From assembly GCA_041676705.1 (NCBI GenBank), contig JBAYRL010000002.1:186001-250000 (forward strand): a stretch of 64,000 bases of DNA, read 5' to 3'. Origin of the DNA: Acidimicrobiia bacterium. GTDB taxonomy: Bacteria; Actinomycetota; Acidimicrobiia; Acidimicrobiales; SKKL01. The number at the start of each line of letters is the position of its first letter. The stretch's first letter is position 1. Shown in pieces: positions 36,173 to 43,651 of this stretch. A model generated the notes under the pieces. It saw only the letters and a list, made by a program, of their open reading frames with translations, had not been told where the DNA came from and searched no databases. The position numbers and the translations under genes are program-made.

Positions 36173-38159
36173 TGACACCAGTTTCAGAACCTGCACTCAA
36201 CTGCCTAAAGATCAAAATATGAGCAGGTGAAACATGAGGACGTAGTTCCACATAGTTGTCGGCACCCGACCAGTGGTAGGTCTCGGCACCCAGCAAATCA
36301 ACCACCTCAAAAGGTTGGTTGGCATCAACGTTTAGCTGATCGAAATCGAGCGATATTACGCCAGCTTGGGTGTGGAACGAGTCAGTATTGACCACCATTA
36401 ACACCACGTCACCACTGTTGTCATCTCGTTTGGAATACGCCAATAACGCTTCGTTTGAGCTCTGGTGAAAATGCAGGTTCCGTAGCTGTTGTAGCGCAGG
36501 GTGATCACGACGGATCTGGTTGACCCGTTTAATAACCCCTCTTAGGTTGTAGGGGGCGTCGTAATCCCAAACTCGTTGCTGATATTTTTCAGAATTTAGG
36601 TATTCTTCGCTGCCCAGCGCCGCTGCTTGGGTTTCTACCAGTTCAAAAGCTGGTCCATAGATGCCATAGTTGGCGCTGAGTGTGGCTGCCAAAACTAGCC
36701 GTTGAATGAAGGCGGGCCGACCGCCAGTTTGTAGCTGCTCGGTAAGAATGTCAGGTGTGTTGGGCCAAGCATTGGGCCTAAAGAAATCTACGACCGGTGA
36801 AGAACTCAACTCGGTGAAATAGTCGCGAAGCTCCCAGGCGCTATATCGCCAGGCAAAGTAGGTGTACGACTGGCTAAAACCAAGCTTGGCCAGGTGATAC
36901 ATAACCTTCGGTCGGGTGAAGGCTTCAGCCAGGAAGATGACCTCTGGTGTTTCAGAGCGAATAGTGGTGATTAGCCATTCCCAGAAACGAAAAGGTTTGG
37001 TGTGGGGGTTATCCACTCGAAAGATGGTGATGCCAGCCGCTACCCAAAACCGAACAACGTCAGCCAATGCGCCCCACAGTTCGGGCCAAGCAGCGGTTTC
37101 AAAATCAAGCGGGTAAATATCCTGATATTTTTTGGGTGGATTCTCGGCGTATTGAATCGTGCCGTCTGGTCGATGTTTAAACCACTCCGGGTGTTGGCTC
37201 ACCCAGGGATGATCAGGCGAGCATTGAAACGCCAAATCGAGGGCCACTTCAAGATTCAAACTGGCGGCAGTGCGCACGAAAGCACCGAAGTCGTCCATGG
37301 TGCCCAACTCGGGATGGATTGCGGTGTGACCACCTTGGTCCGAACCAATGCCCCACGGGCTACCAGGATCGTCCGGTTCTGATTTGGTGGTGTTGTTCGG
37401 CCCTTTTCGAAAGGTAGTTCCGATGGGATGGATGGGCGGCAAATAGACCACGTCGAACCCCATATCGGCCACATACTCGAGATGTTTGGTGGCGTCAGCC
37501 AAGGTTCCGGGGCGTTGCAGTGTCGGCGAGGTGGAGCGTGGAAAAAATTCGTACCATGCACCGTGGGCAGCTCGAGCACGCTCAACCTCAACGTGGATGA
37601 CTTCACCAAAACGACCAATCGGTTCCCTGCTGGCCCAGCGACGCATTAACTGCTCGAGCTCGGGTTTCGCAAGCACGCTTAGATCACCCGATTTCAGCCT
37701 CTTAGCTAGACGGCTCATCGCGGCACGATCATTGGCAAGAGCATGATTGGTGGCCATACCGACCAATTCGGCACCCACGGCGAGATCAGTCTTGGTAAGT
37801 TCACCAACCTCGTGTTTCTTATGGGCACCATCGAGCCACGAGGCAAAGCGATCTACCCAACCAACCACACTTATTGACCACCGTCCCACTTGGTTGAGTG
37901 GCACACGACCCACGAAACGATCATTTACCAAGGCCGACATTGAGATTTCACTGGTGGTGGTGCCACCAGGTGCCCGTACCCAAAGCGCTGCACGGACCTC
38001 GTCATGACCATCAGCAAAGACGTCAGCTTCAATCTCTAAGGTCTCACCCACAACACGCTTGAGCGCGAACCTTCCACCGTCAACAATTGGTGACACGCTT
38101 TCGACCACCACCCGAACAGGGTCTTTGGGGGCCATGGTCTGTGCTTGCGAGCTCGGCAT
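36162..38159 (-). CDS. glgE: Alpha-1,4-glucan:maltose-1-phosphate maltosyltransferase
   Basis: GlgE (665 residues) adds maltose from maltose-1-phosphate to glucan chains. The DUF3416-type N-terminal domain (EIEADVFADGHDEV) leads into a GH13_3 barrel. The nucleophile is in ITIFRVDNPHTKP, the acid in VIFLAEAFTRPKVM, and the third region is NTPDILTEQLQTGG. In the known pathway maltose-1-phosphate comes from GlgM or from TreS-Pep2; no treS or pep2 gene is in this window. It heads glgE-malQ-glgB. A hairpin lies directly before its start and may hide the ribosome site. Confidence 0.95.
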   Translation of the reverse strand: MPSSQAQTMAPKDPVRVVVESVSPIVDGGRFALKRVVGETLEIEADVFADGHDEVRAALWVRAPGGTTTSEISMSALVNDRFVGRVPLNQVGRWSISVVGWVDRFASWLDGAHKKHEVGELTKTDLAVGAELVGMATNHALANDRAAMSRLAKRLKSGDLSVLAKPELEQLMRRWASREPIGRFGEVIHVEVERARAAHGAWYEFFPRSTSPTLQRPGTLADATKHLEYVADMGFDVVYLPPIHPIGTTFRKGPNNTTKSEPDDPGSPWGIGSDQGGHTAIHPELGTMDDFGAFVRTAASLNLEVALDLAFQCSPDHPWVSQHPEWFKHRPDGTIQYAENPPKKYQDIYPLDFETAAWPELWGALADVVRFWVAAGITIFRVDNPHTKPFRFWEWLITTIRSETPEVIFLAEAFTRPKVMYHLAKLGFSQSYTYFAWRYSAWELRDYFTELSSSPVVDFFRPNAWPNTPDILTEQLQTGGRPAFIQRLVLAATLSANYGIYGPAFELVETQAAALGSEEYLNSEKYQQRVWDYDAPYNLRGVIKRVNQIRRDHPALQQLRNLHFHQSSNEALLAYSKRDDNSGDVVLMVVNTDSFHTQAGVISLDFDQLNVDANQPFEVVDLLGAETYHWSGADNYVELRPHVSPAHILIFRQLSAGSETGVNAK

Positions 38160-38187
38160 GCCCCAACACTACTTCTCGCGTTGGGGC
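38160..38187 (-). promoter_or_regulatory. 8-bp inverted repeat abutting the glgE start
   Basis: GCCCCAAC at 38,160-38,167 and GTTGGGGC at 38,180-38,187 pair perfectly around 12 bases. On the glgE strand the 3' arm touches the ATG at 38,159 and contains the only purine-rich stretch (TTGGGG) that could serve as a ribosome site. It may therefore act as a translational switch, or as the terminator of the ctaG operon. Confidence 0.4.
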
Positions 38188-38199
38188 CAAGACCTAGAG

Positions 38200-39084
38200 C
38201 TAAGAGTTGTGGGCGACTGGTTTTTCGGCGGCCGCGGCGGCCGCTTTGGCCCGTGCCGCCTTGCGTCTGGCCTGCGATTCCTTGGTTTCGATATGGCCTT
38301 CAGATTGACCCCAACGGAACATCAGAACCGCCATCGTGCTCCACACAATCGGCATGCCGCCAAGCTTCATAATCACTCCAGCTAGCTGTTGATCATGCCG
38401 GGCGGTTAGGGCGAAGGTGCGCGGTGCTAACTCGTAGGTGGAATAAAGCGGAAAGTCGGAGAAGGTGAGGAAACCACCGGGGATCATCGGTATCACTTGG
38501 CCCGCAAGGAAGATGTACACCATCTTCGGGAAATAGCCCTTGGCCCGCAGTTCCTCTAGCGGCGAAATCATGGGCGTCCATAGGATTAAACCGCCCACCA
38601 CCCATGCAGCGTCTAAAGCAAAAGAGCCAAATTGGTTAGATCGAAAAGCGTCCACCGTCATTGGCGCATGGGTTAACAGCAAAATGGTGTTAAACAACAC
38701 CCCCGCCACTAGGGGCTTGGCCAACACCTTGGCCACCCGATAAAGGCGCAGTCGTTCCAGCACCCGGCGAGCCATCCATTCCGGGGTACCAAGCATCATT
38801 AGGGGAACGGCGATCATTCCATAAAGCACGAACTGGAACATGTGCACACTGGCGAGATAGCCCGCACCAAGGGTACCGATAGGCCAATCGGTTGCAAGCC
38901 AATACACGGCTACACCAAGGCCATAAAGGGTGGCGTGATGGCGGGCTCGTGGGTTTGGCCCCGATCGGCGCAGCATGGCCACCGCATAGGGGATTGCCAG
39001 GAGAAGCACTGAAATCCAGATACCGGGGTAGGCCCGCGGGCTCCACGTCCACGGTTCAGTAATGGTGACACACCACCAAGTCAT
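38200..39084 (-). CDS. ctaG: Cytochrome c oxidase assembly protein, CtaG (caa3) family
   Basis: The 294-residue integral membrane protein has about seven hydrophobic segments and the conserved pieces VHMFQFVLYGMIAVPLMMLG, TPEWMARRVLERLR, LTHAPMTVDAF and DQQLAGVIMKLGGMP of the caa3-type CtaG family. This family helps deliver copper to the CuB centre. A charged, Ala/Lys-rich cytosolic tail closes it. The start overlaps the cytochrome c stop by 4 bases. It is the last gene of the copper maturation operon. Confidence 0.9.
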   Translation of the reverse strand: MTWWCVTITEPWTWSPRAYPGIWISVLLLAIPYAVAMLRRSGPNPRARHHATLYGLGVAVYWLATDWPIGTLGAGYLASVHMFQFVLYGMIAVPLMMLGTPEWMARRVLERLRLYRVAKVLAKPLVAGVLFNTILLLTHAPMTVDAFRSNQFGSFALDAAWVVGGLILWTPMISPLEELRAKGYFPKMVYIFLAGQVIPMIPGGFLTFSDFPLYSTYELAPRTFALTARHDQQLAGVIMKLGGMPIVWSTMAVLMFRWGQSEGHIETKESQARRKAARAKAAAAAAEKPVAHNS

Positions 39085-39470
39085 GGCTTACCTCCTGTTA
39101 CATATTGAAGATAGACGCTTATGTCGTCGAGTTCTTCATCCGAGAGCGGGAACAAAGGCATCCGAGGCATGAACCCTTGAACAATTTCAGCCCCCGGGTC
39201 AGCCACTGAACGGCGCAGGTATTCTCGATCTACAAGCACGCTTCGACCATTTTCAAGGGCCCGTTCGGTTCCCCAAATGTTGCCCCAACCTGGGCCGAGG
39301 CCATCAGTTTCATCTTTGGCATGACAGCCTGCGCAGCCAAATTCTCGGACTAGTGCCTCGCCTCGATCGGCGGCTTTGGCCTCGGCTGATTTTCCTGTGG
39401 TGCTGCAAGCACTTACAAGCAGCACGGTACCAGCTACGGCCGTCAAAAACGCAACGCTAATGCGCCACAT
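39081..39470 (-). CDS. Membrane-anchored cytochrome c
   Basis: The 129-residue protein has a lipoprotein signal (TVLLVSAC, cysteine at about 22), one haem site CAGCH at about residues 46-50, and a distal methionine in GFMPRMPLFPLSDEELDDI. The pattern matches the class I cytochrome c domain often fused to oxidase subunit II. It probably passes electrons to the terminal oxidase from the outer face of the membrane. The start overlaps the PCuAC stop by 14 bases, so the genes are coupled. Confidence 0.88.
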   Translation of the reverse strand: MWRISVAFLTAVAGTVLLVSACSTTGKSAEAKAADRGEALVREFGCAGCHAKDETDGLGPGWGNIWGTERALENGRSVLVDREYLRRSVADPGAEIVQGFMPRMPLFPLSDEELDDISVYLQYVTGGKP

Positions 39471-39954
39471 CAGCGTAGGTAACCACCGTGGCTTCGACCG
39501 TTAGCGCCGGACTGTTCTTAAAGAGAAGCTCAACCTCAACCGTGTCGCCTTCGGTTAGCTCGTCAGCTTCTAAGAGCATGATGTGGTACCCACCAGGTTC
39601 GAAATCGACGGTTTCGCCTGGATCAACCTTCACCTCGTCTTGCTCTTGCATCTTCATCATGCCGGAAGAGTCTTGCGAGCTTTGGTGGATTTCTACTTCT
39701 TTCGCAACGTCGGTTCGGGCTTCTATCAAGGAGTCTGTTTTTGACCCGGTGTTGGTCAACTCGAAATACAACGCCGTATTCGCACCGGCCGCCACTGGCA
39801 CCACAGCATTGGTCACGCTGAAAGTTGTTTCACCCGACTCGTCGCTACTGCCACAAGCCGAAACCGCGGCCATGAGAAGCACCAACGCTGCTAGTACGGC
39901 CACCGATTTGCCCAGCATTTCCAAGTTGGCGTTGCCGATGTTTAGTTTTTGCAT
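39457..39954 (-). CDS. PCuAC-family copper chaperone lipoprotein
   Basis: The 165-residue protein carries a lipobox (LMAAVSAC) and a cupredoxin-like PCuAC domain. The copper ligands are visible: EIHQS, then GMMKM, then HIMLLE (H...M...H.M pattern). It hands Cu(I) to the CuA or CuB site with Sco1. I use the ATG at 39,952-39,954, one base after the sco1 stop, rather than the TTG/ATG upstream that would overlap sco1. The start could be even later (MLGKSVAV), next to the signal sequence. Confidence 0.88.
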   Translation of the reverse strand: MQKLNIGNANLEMLGKSVAVLAALVLLMAAVSACGSSDESGETTFSVTNAVVPVAAGANTALYFELTNTGSKTDSLIEARTDVAKEVEIHQSSQDSSGMMKMQEQDEVKVDPGETVDFEPGGYHIMLLEADELTEGDTVEVELLFKNSPALTVEATVVTYADVAH

Positions 39955-39955
39955 G

Positions 39956-40639
39956 TTAGGCCTCGGGGGTGTCATCAAGATCGCGGAGCTTCAGCAGAAT
40001 TGGCAGGTCGTGGGCGAACTGGCTTTGCCGGGTTCCAAATGGGTATTGGGTGTAGTTCAAACCGTTTGGAGCATAAGCAATGACCTGTGCGGCGTGGCCT
40101 ACGGTGTAGTCGTCGGGGTCGTTGGGGTTGGGTTCATCAAGCACCGCGGGCATAACACCAGCCATAATTTGGGCTTGCTCAATTTCCTCGGGCGTTCCTG
40201 TTAAACCAATGAAAGAACGGTCGAACTTGTCGAGGTAGCTACGCAATACTTCCGGCGTATCACGATCTGGATCAACTGTTACGAACACTACCCGCACGTT
40301 TTTGGTTGAATCGGGCTGTGCCAATATCTCAGAAAGCTGGGCCATATGTACCGGGCAGATATCGGGACAGAACGTGTAGCCGAAATAAAGGAAGGTAACG
40401 GTACCTTCAGTTTCCGCCACCAAATCGAAGGGGTCACCGTTGGTATCGGTAAGCACAATTTCTGGTTTAGGTGACGGTTCAGGCATTTCACGGCCTGCAA
40501 ATACTGAACCTTCGGTGATGTGAGGTACCGAGTCATCGCCAGCAGCATTGTTGGTGCTCTGGTTGTTCGAGCTGCAAGCTGCGCTAAGCATGGCCACGCC
40601 TAGGAGCAGCGCTGCGATGAGTTTACTTTTACGACCCAA
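39956..40639 (-). CDS. SCO1/SenC-family copper chaperone
   Basis: The 227-residue thioredoxin-like protein delivers copper to cytochrome oxidase. It has the CxxxC site FCPDICP, the partner histidine in GHAAQV, and LYFGYTFC preceding it. The TTG at 40,637-40,639 is chosen because a GGGAGG ribosome site lies 6 bases before it and the protein then begins GRKSKLIAALLLG, a good signal sequence; ATG codons 45-48 bases upstream would add a polar leader. The cysteine in MLSAAC may be lipidated. It is the first gene of sco-PCuAC-cytochrome c-ctaG. Confidence 0.92.
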   Translation of the reverse strand: MGRKSKLIAALLLGVAMLSAACSSNNQSTNNAAGDDSVPHITEGSVFAGREMPEPSPKPEIVLTDTNGDPFDLVAETEGTVTFLYFGYTFCPDICPVHMAQLSEILAQPDSTKNVRVVFVTVDPDRDTPEVLRSYLDKFDRSFIGLTGTPEEIEQAQIMAGVMPAVLDEPNPNDPDDYTVGHAAQVIAYAPNGLNYTQYPFGTRQSQFAHDLPILLKLRDLDDTPEA

Positions 40640-40712
40640 AGCGGGCCTCCCTGCAATGCGGTGCGGACAAGAAGCAGTGACCATCATGCCTCAGTACACG
40701 TGCAATGCCACC

Positions 40713-41219
40713 TCAGGGAGTGGGCACAACCGTTATATCCAGAGGCGGATCCGGCAGTTTTCCTTCCACAATATCTGGTAAAAACTCCCTCAAGTTTACC
40801 GGCAGTGTTGGAACATCACTGGCCAATAACTCATCCAAACTCCACCATCGTGAGCCGGTGAAAGCTAAGGCTTCCAGTGCTTCTAAGTGAGCTGGCACGA
40901 TTTTTTCTTCATAGCCGCACCAGGCAACGTGGATCCGTTCTTTTTGGTCGAAGGTATAACCACCGAATTGGAATCGAGCGTGTTGGGTCCAAATACAGGG
41001 CCCCATCTCAGCTTCGGTGATACCAGTTTCTTCGTATAGCTCTCGCGCTGCCGCAACATCGCTACTTTCACCAGGGTCCTGGCCTCCTCCGGGGATTTCC
41101 CACCATGGCGGCTTGGCCCGGTTGCCGGGGTCAAATGCACTGAGTAGCAAAATCTTGCGGTCGGGATTGAGCACCACAACCCGGGCCGCTCGCCTGCCAC
41201 GCCAACCATCGTCTTCCAC
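40713..41219 (-). CDS. NUDIX hydrolase
   Basis: The 168-residue enzyme has a full Nudix box: IPGGGQDPGESSDVA followed by AARELYEETGI (G-x5-E-x7-REUxEExGU). These residues bind the metal and a nucleoside-diphosphate-linked substrate. The substrate is unknown. Some actinobacterial relatives act on nucleotides or isopentenyl compounds. The GTG at 41,217-41,219 follows AGGAGG by 5 bases. A near-copy of its first 14 bases lies 63 bases upstream. Confidence 0.9.
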   Translation of the reverse strand: MEDDGWRGRRAARVVVLNPDRKILLLSAFDPGNRAKPPWWEIPGGGQDPGESSDVAAARELYEETGITEAEMGPCIWTQHARFQFGGYTFDQKERIHVAWCGYEEKIVPAHLEALEALAFTGSRWWSLDELLASDVPTLPVNLREFLPDIVEGKLPDPPLDITVVPTP

Positions 41220-41294
41220 TACTGCCTCCTGGGCTTTTTACGCTGCGGACATTCTGGCTAACCGCAGGCCGTCGTCTTCCACCACTATCGTCCC

Positions 41295-41359
41295 GCTCGT
41301 TGAAGCTCCGGGGGAGTTCCCCTGAATTTCCGAGGCTGAGACAGCCTGTCAGAACGAGC
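41295..41359 (-). ncRNA. Three-way-junction RNA-like element upstream of the NUDIX gene
   Basis: On the minus strand GCTCGTT (41,359-41,353) pairs with AACGAGC (41,301-41,295). The enclosed bases contain two perfect hairpins: GGCTG-TCT-CAGCC (41,346-41,334) and GGGG-AACT-CCCC (41,322-41,311). Three adjacent perfect helices in 65 bases suggest a folded RNA, either a 3' element of the LysM gene or a leader of the NUDIX gene. It matches no riboswitch family that I can recall. Confidence 0.35.
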
Positions 41360-41379
41360 CTTACACACGGTAAAGATGC

Positions 41380-41799
41380 TCAACGATCACGACCAGCATG
41401 GTCAATCCCATTTATGACCCACGGCGGTGTGACCGCCGCGAAGGGGTCGGGGATCACCAAGGTTTCACCCACGGTGATGGCGTCGGCATTGGGTAGGTTG
41501 TTGGCCTTAACCAGGGCATCCACCGACACCCCGAATTTGGCGCTAATCCCGCTTAGGCTGTCGCCAGATTCAACGGTGTAACGCGCTGGTCGCAAGGTGG
41601 TGGTCGTAGTTTCAACCGTTTCTACCGTGTTTTCACCTGGGTATTCCTCAATCTCATCAGGATCACCGAGGGTGGTTGAAGTTGGAGTGATCGATACGAG
41701 CTCGAATTCGCCGCAAGCACTGGGAACCGCCAACAACATGAACATCAACAAAAAGGTGCTTATGCGTTGCCTCCGTTTTGGTCCCAAGAAAACTGTCAT
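41380..41799 (-). CDS. LysM-domain secreted protein
   Basis: The 139-residue protein has a signal or anchor helix (about residues 13-28, ISTFLLMFMLLAVPSACGE), a Thr-rich linker (TVETTTTTLRP) and one LysM domain (RYTVESGDSLSGISAKFG, then LVKANNLPNADAITVGETL), which binds peptidoglycan. The cysteine after the hydrophobic stretch could be lipidated, although the lipobox (PSAC) is poor. I use the ATG at 41,797-41,799, 7 bases after a TAGCCT box, instead of one 30 bases upstream. It is divergent from the hydrolase gene, and the two promoters overlap. Confidence 0.82.
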   Translation of the reverse strand: MTVFLGPKRRQRISTFLLMFMLLAVPSACGEFELVSITPTSTTLGDPDEIEEYPGENTVETVETTTTTLRPARYTVESGDSLSGISAKFGVSVDALVKANNLPNADAITVGETLVIPDPFAAVTPPWVINGIDHAGRDR

Positions 41800-41805
41800 C
41801 GGTTC

Positions 41806-41816
41806 TAGGCTAGAGC
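41806..41816. promoter_or_regulatory. Overlapping divergent promoters of LysM and hydrolase genes
   Basis: The bases TAGGCTAGAGC contain TAGCCT on the minus strand (41,812-41,807), 7 bases from the LysM ATG. On the plus strand TAGGCT and TAGAGC lie 12 and 7 bases from the hydrolase ATG at 41,824. The two -10 boxes share bases, so only one polymerase could occupy the site at a time. Confidence 0.4.
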
Positions 41817-41823
41817 TCCGAGA

Positions 41824-42813
41824 ATGCACATGAGCGTCTACCCTGGAGAAATGGGGATTTCGTTTAATCGTGAGCTCGATTTTGAATACGGCCGAGTTGA
41901 TCAGGTTTCACCACTGATCCGAAGAGTCATAGCCAATAATCCAGGTGGCTTCACCTTTATGGGAACCGGCACGTACATAGTTGGCCATGGCAACGTTGCG
42001 GTAATCGATCCGGGACCAAACGATGCCGAACATTTAGCAGCGCTGCGCCAAGCCCTAGAAGGCGAAACGGTTACTCATATTCTGATCACTCACACCCATA
42101 GTGATCATTCTCCGGCTGCCGCACCCTTAAAGGAAGAAACCGGCGCGCCTACCTATGGTTTCGGACCGCACCCCAGTGGTGATATCCCAATTTACTCGGC
42201 GAGTGAGCGGGCGGCATTAGCCGAGGCGGCTGCCGAAGCTGAAAAAACCGGTAAGACACCGCCACCCAAAGAAGGCTCTGACCGCGATTTTGTGCCTGAT
42301 GTTGTGGTTCACGATGGTGACATCATTGTGGGTCAAGGCTGGAGCTTGGAAGCCCTTCACACCCCCGGCCATATATCAAACCATCTGTGTTTCGCCCTGG
42401 AAAAAGAAAAAACGTTGTTCAGTGGCGACCATGTTATGGGCTGGTCAACCTCAGTTATTAGCGCTCCCGACGGCAATCTAACCGACTACATGGCTAATCT
42501 GCGTCGCCTCCTCGAGCGCGATGACGAAGTGTATTGGCCCACCCACGGAGCTGCCATAACCGACCCTCATCCATATGTTCGTTCGCTGATCGAGCATCGA
42601 GAAGAACGTACCCGCCAAATTTTGGCTCGTTTAGAAGCTGGTGACACCACCATCGATCAGATCGTGGCCGTCCTCTATGCCGATGTCGATAAGAAACTTC
42701 ATCCTGCCGCTGGCCGATCAGTTTTGGCGCATCTCATTGCTTTGGCCAACCAGGGGCGTGTTAAAGCACCAGTTCAAAACGAATGGCTAGACGGCCAGTG
42801 GCATTTGCTATGA
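41824..42813 (+). CDS. Metallo-beta-lactamase-fold hydrolase
   Basis: The 329-residue enzyme has the zinc motif THTHSDHS at about residues 88-95, further ligands in LHTPGHIS and FSGDHVMGW, and a C-terminal winged helix (LIALANQGRVKAPVQNEW) as in the LACTB2/glyoxalase II-like group. An Ala/Lys/Pro-rich insertion (AEAAAEAEKTGKTPPPKEG) sits between the metal sites. It probably hydrolyses a thioester, phosphoester or RNA; the substrate is not visible. Starts at 41,830 or 41,851 are also possible. Its last 6 bases overlap the end of the convergent stress-protein gene. Confidence 0.85.
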   Translation: MHMSVYPGEMGISFNRELDFEYGRVDQVSPLIRRVIANNPGGFTFMGTGTYIVGHGNVAVIDPGPNDAEHLAALRQALEGETVTHILITHTHSDHSPAAAPLKEETGAPTYGFGPHPSGDIPIYSASERAALAEAAAEAEKTGKTPPPKEGSDRDFVPDVVVHDGDIIVGQGWSLEALHTPGHISNHLCFALEKEKTLFSGDHVMGWSTSVISAPDGNLTDYMANLRRLLERDDEVYWPTHGAAITDPHPYVRSLIEHREERTRQILARLEAGDTTIDQIVAVLYADVDKKLHPAAGRSVLAHLIALANQGRVKAPVQNEWLDGQWHLL

Positions 42814-43617
42814 GTTGTGCGAGCTTCTAACCGCGAGCACAAAACCCGAATGGTTGTGCACCGTTCGTGTGGCAATGCTGCCCATAGCAACCCTGGCTAA
42901 ACCCGAACGTCCATGCGTTGCTAAAGCAATAACTCTCATGTTCGCTTCAGTGGCAAAGTCGACCAACGCGGTTGCCGGGTCTTCCCCTCGGAGCACTTCC
43001 CACTGGACATCAACATCTTCGGGTGCCAAATGGCTGGCCAGACGCTCAAGGTAGGCGCCTTCGTCAATATCTTCACCATGTTGCGCCAAAGCCGTGGCAT
43101 CACCTCGAGTTACCACCGACACTAGCCACAACGGCGACTGGCTGGTACGTGCCCAGCTTAGAGCAGCGGGCAAGATGGCTTCGGCTCTTTTGCTGCCATC
43201 AAGGCCAACCAAAACCGGCCCGGCAACTCCGCCGAGCAAATAGGTTTTTGGCCCGACTAAAAGAAACGGGGCATCAACTTCACGAAGGGCTTCTTCGGCC
43301 ACCGAACCAAATAACACTCGGCCTAATCCGCTACGACCGTGGGTGGTCATACACACCAACGACCGAGGGTTCTGCACTAGCTCCGCCAGCGCTGCTACCG
43401 GCCCTCGCATGGTGTCTACCACCAGTTTCGGGTCCTCGAAACGAGACTGTAGGGCGCGATCGGCTAGTTCTTGTTCCGCGTGCGCCGCCAAGTCGGGATG
43501 TGCGGCTTGCATTAAGACCAACCTGGCCTGGTGTAATCGAGCCACCTGCACGGCGGGCAGTAAAGAACGATCGGCCCAGTCAGAGCCGTCAATTGGAACG
43601 ATTACCTCGTCAAACAT
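42808..43617 (-). CDS. Tandem universal stress protein
   Basis: Two UspA domains occupy residues about 1-128 and 132-269. Each has the ATP-binding loop of the G-x2-G-x9-G-S type: GRSGLGRVLFGS in the first and GRSGLARVAMGS in the second. Each also has the N-terminal acidic segment (VPIDGSDWA, VGLDGSKRA). Such proteins support survival under starvation or low oxygen and may bind ATP. The gene is monocistronic, convergent with the hydrolase, and 34 bases downstream of the CoA ligase gene. Confidence 0.92.
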   Translation of the reverse strand: MFDEVIVPIDGSDWADRSLLPAVQVARLHQARLVLMQAAHPDLAAHAEQELADRALQSRFEDPKLVVDTMRGPVAALAELVQNPRSLVCMTTHGRSGLGRVLFGSVAEEALREVDAPFLLVGPKTYLLGGVAGPVLVGLDGSKRAEAILPAALSWARTSQSPLWLVSVVTRGDATALAQHGEDIDEGAYLERLASHLAPEDVDVQWEVLRGEDPATALVDFATEANMRVIALATHGRSGLARVAMGSIATRTVHNHSGFVLAVRSSHNS

Positions 43618-43651
43618 GGTGCCACCTCACACTCGCAGACGTGCTCGAAGC

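Noticed and set aside
41956..42000. Metallo-beta-lactamase fold protein as an antibiotic-resistance enzyme
   Set aside because: The C-terminal winged helix and ligand spacing place it with LACTB2/glyoxalase II-like hydrolases, not with beta-lactamases.
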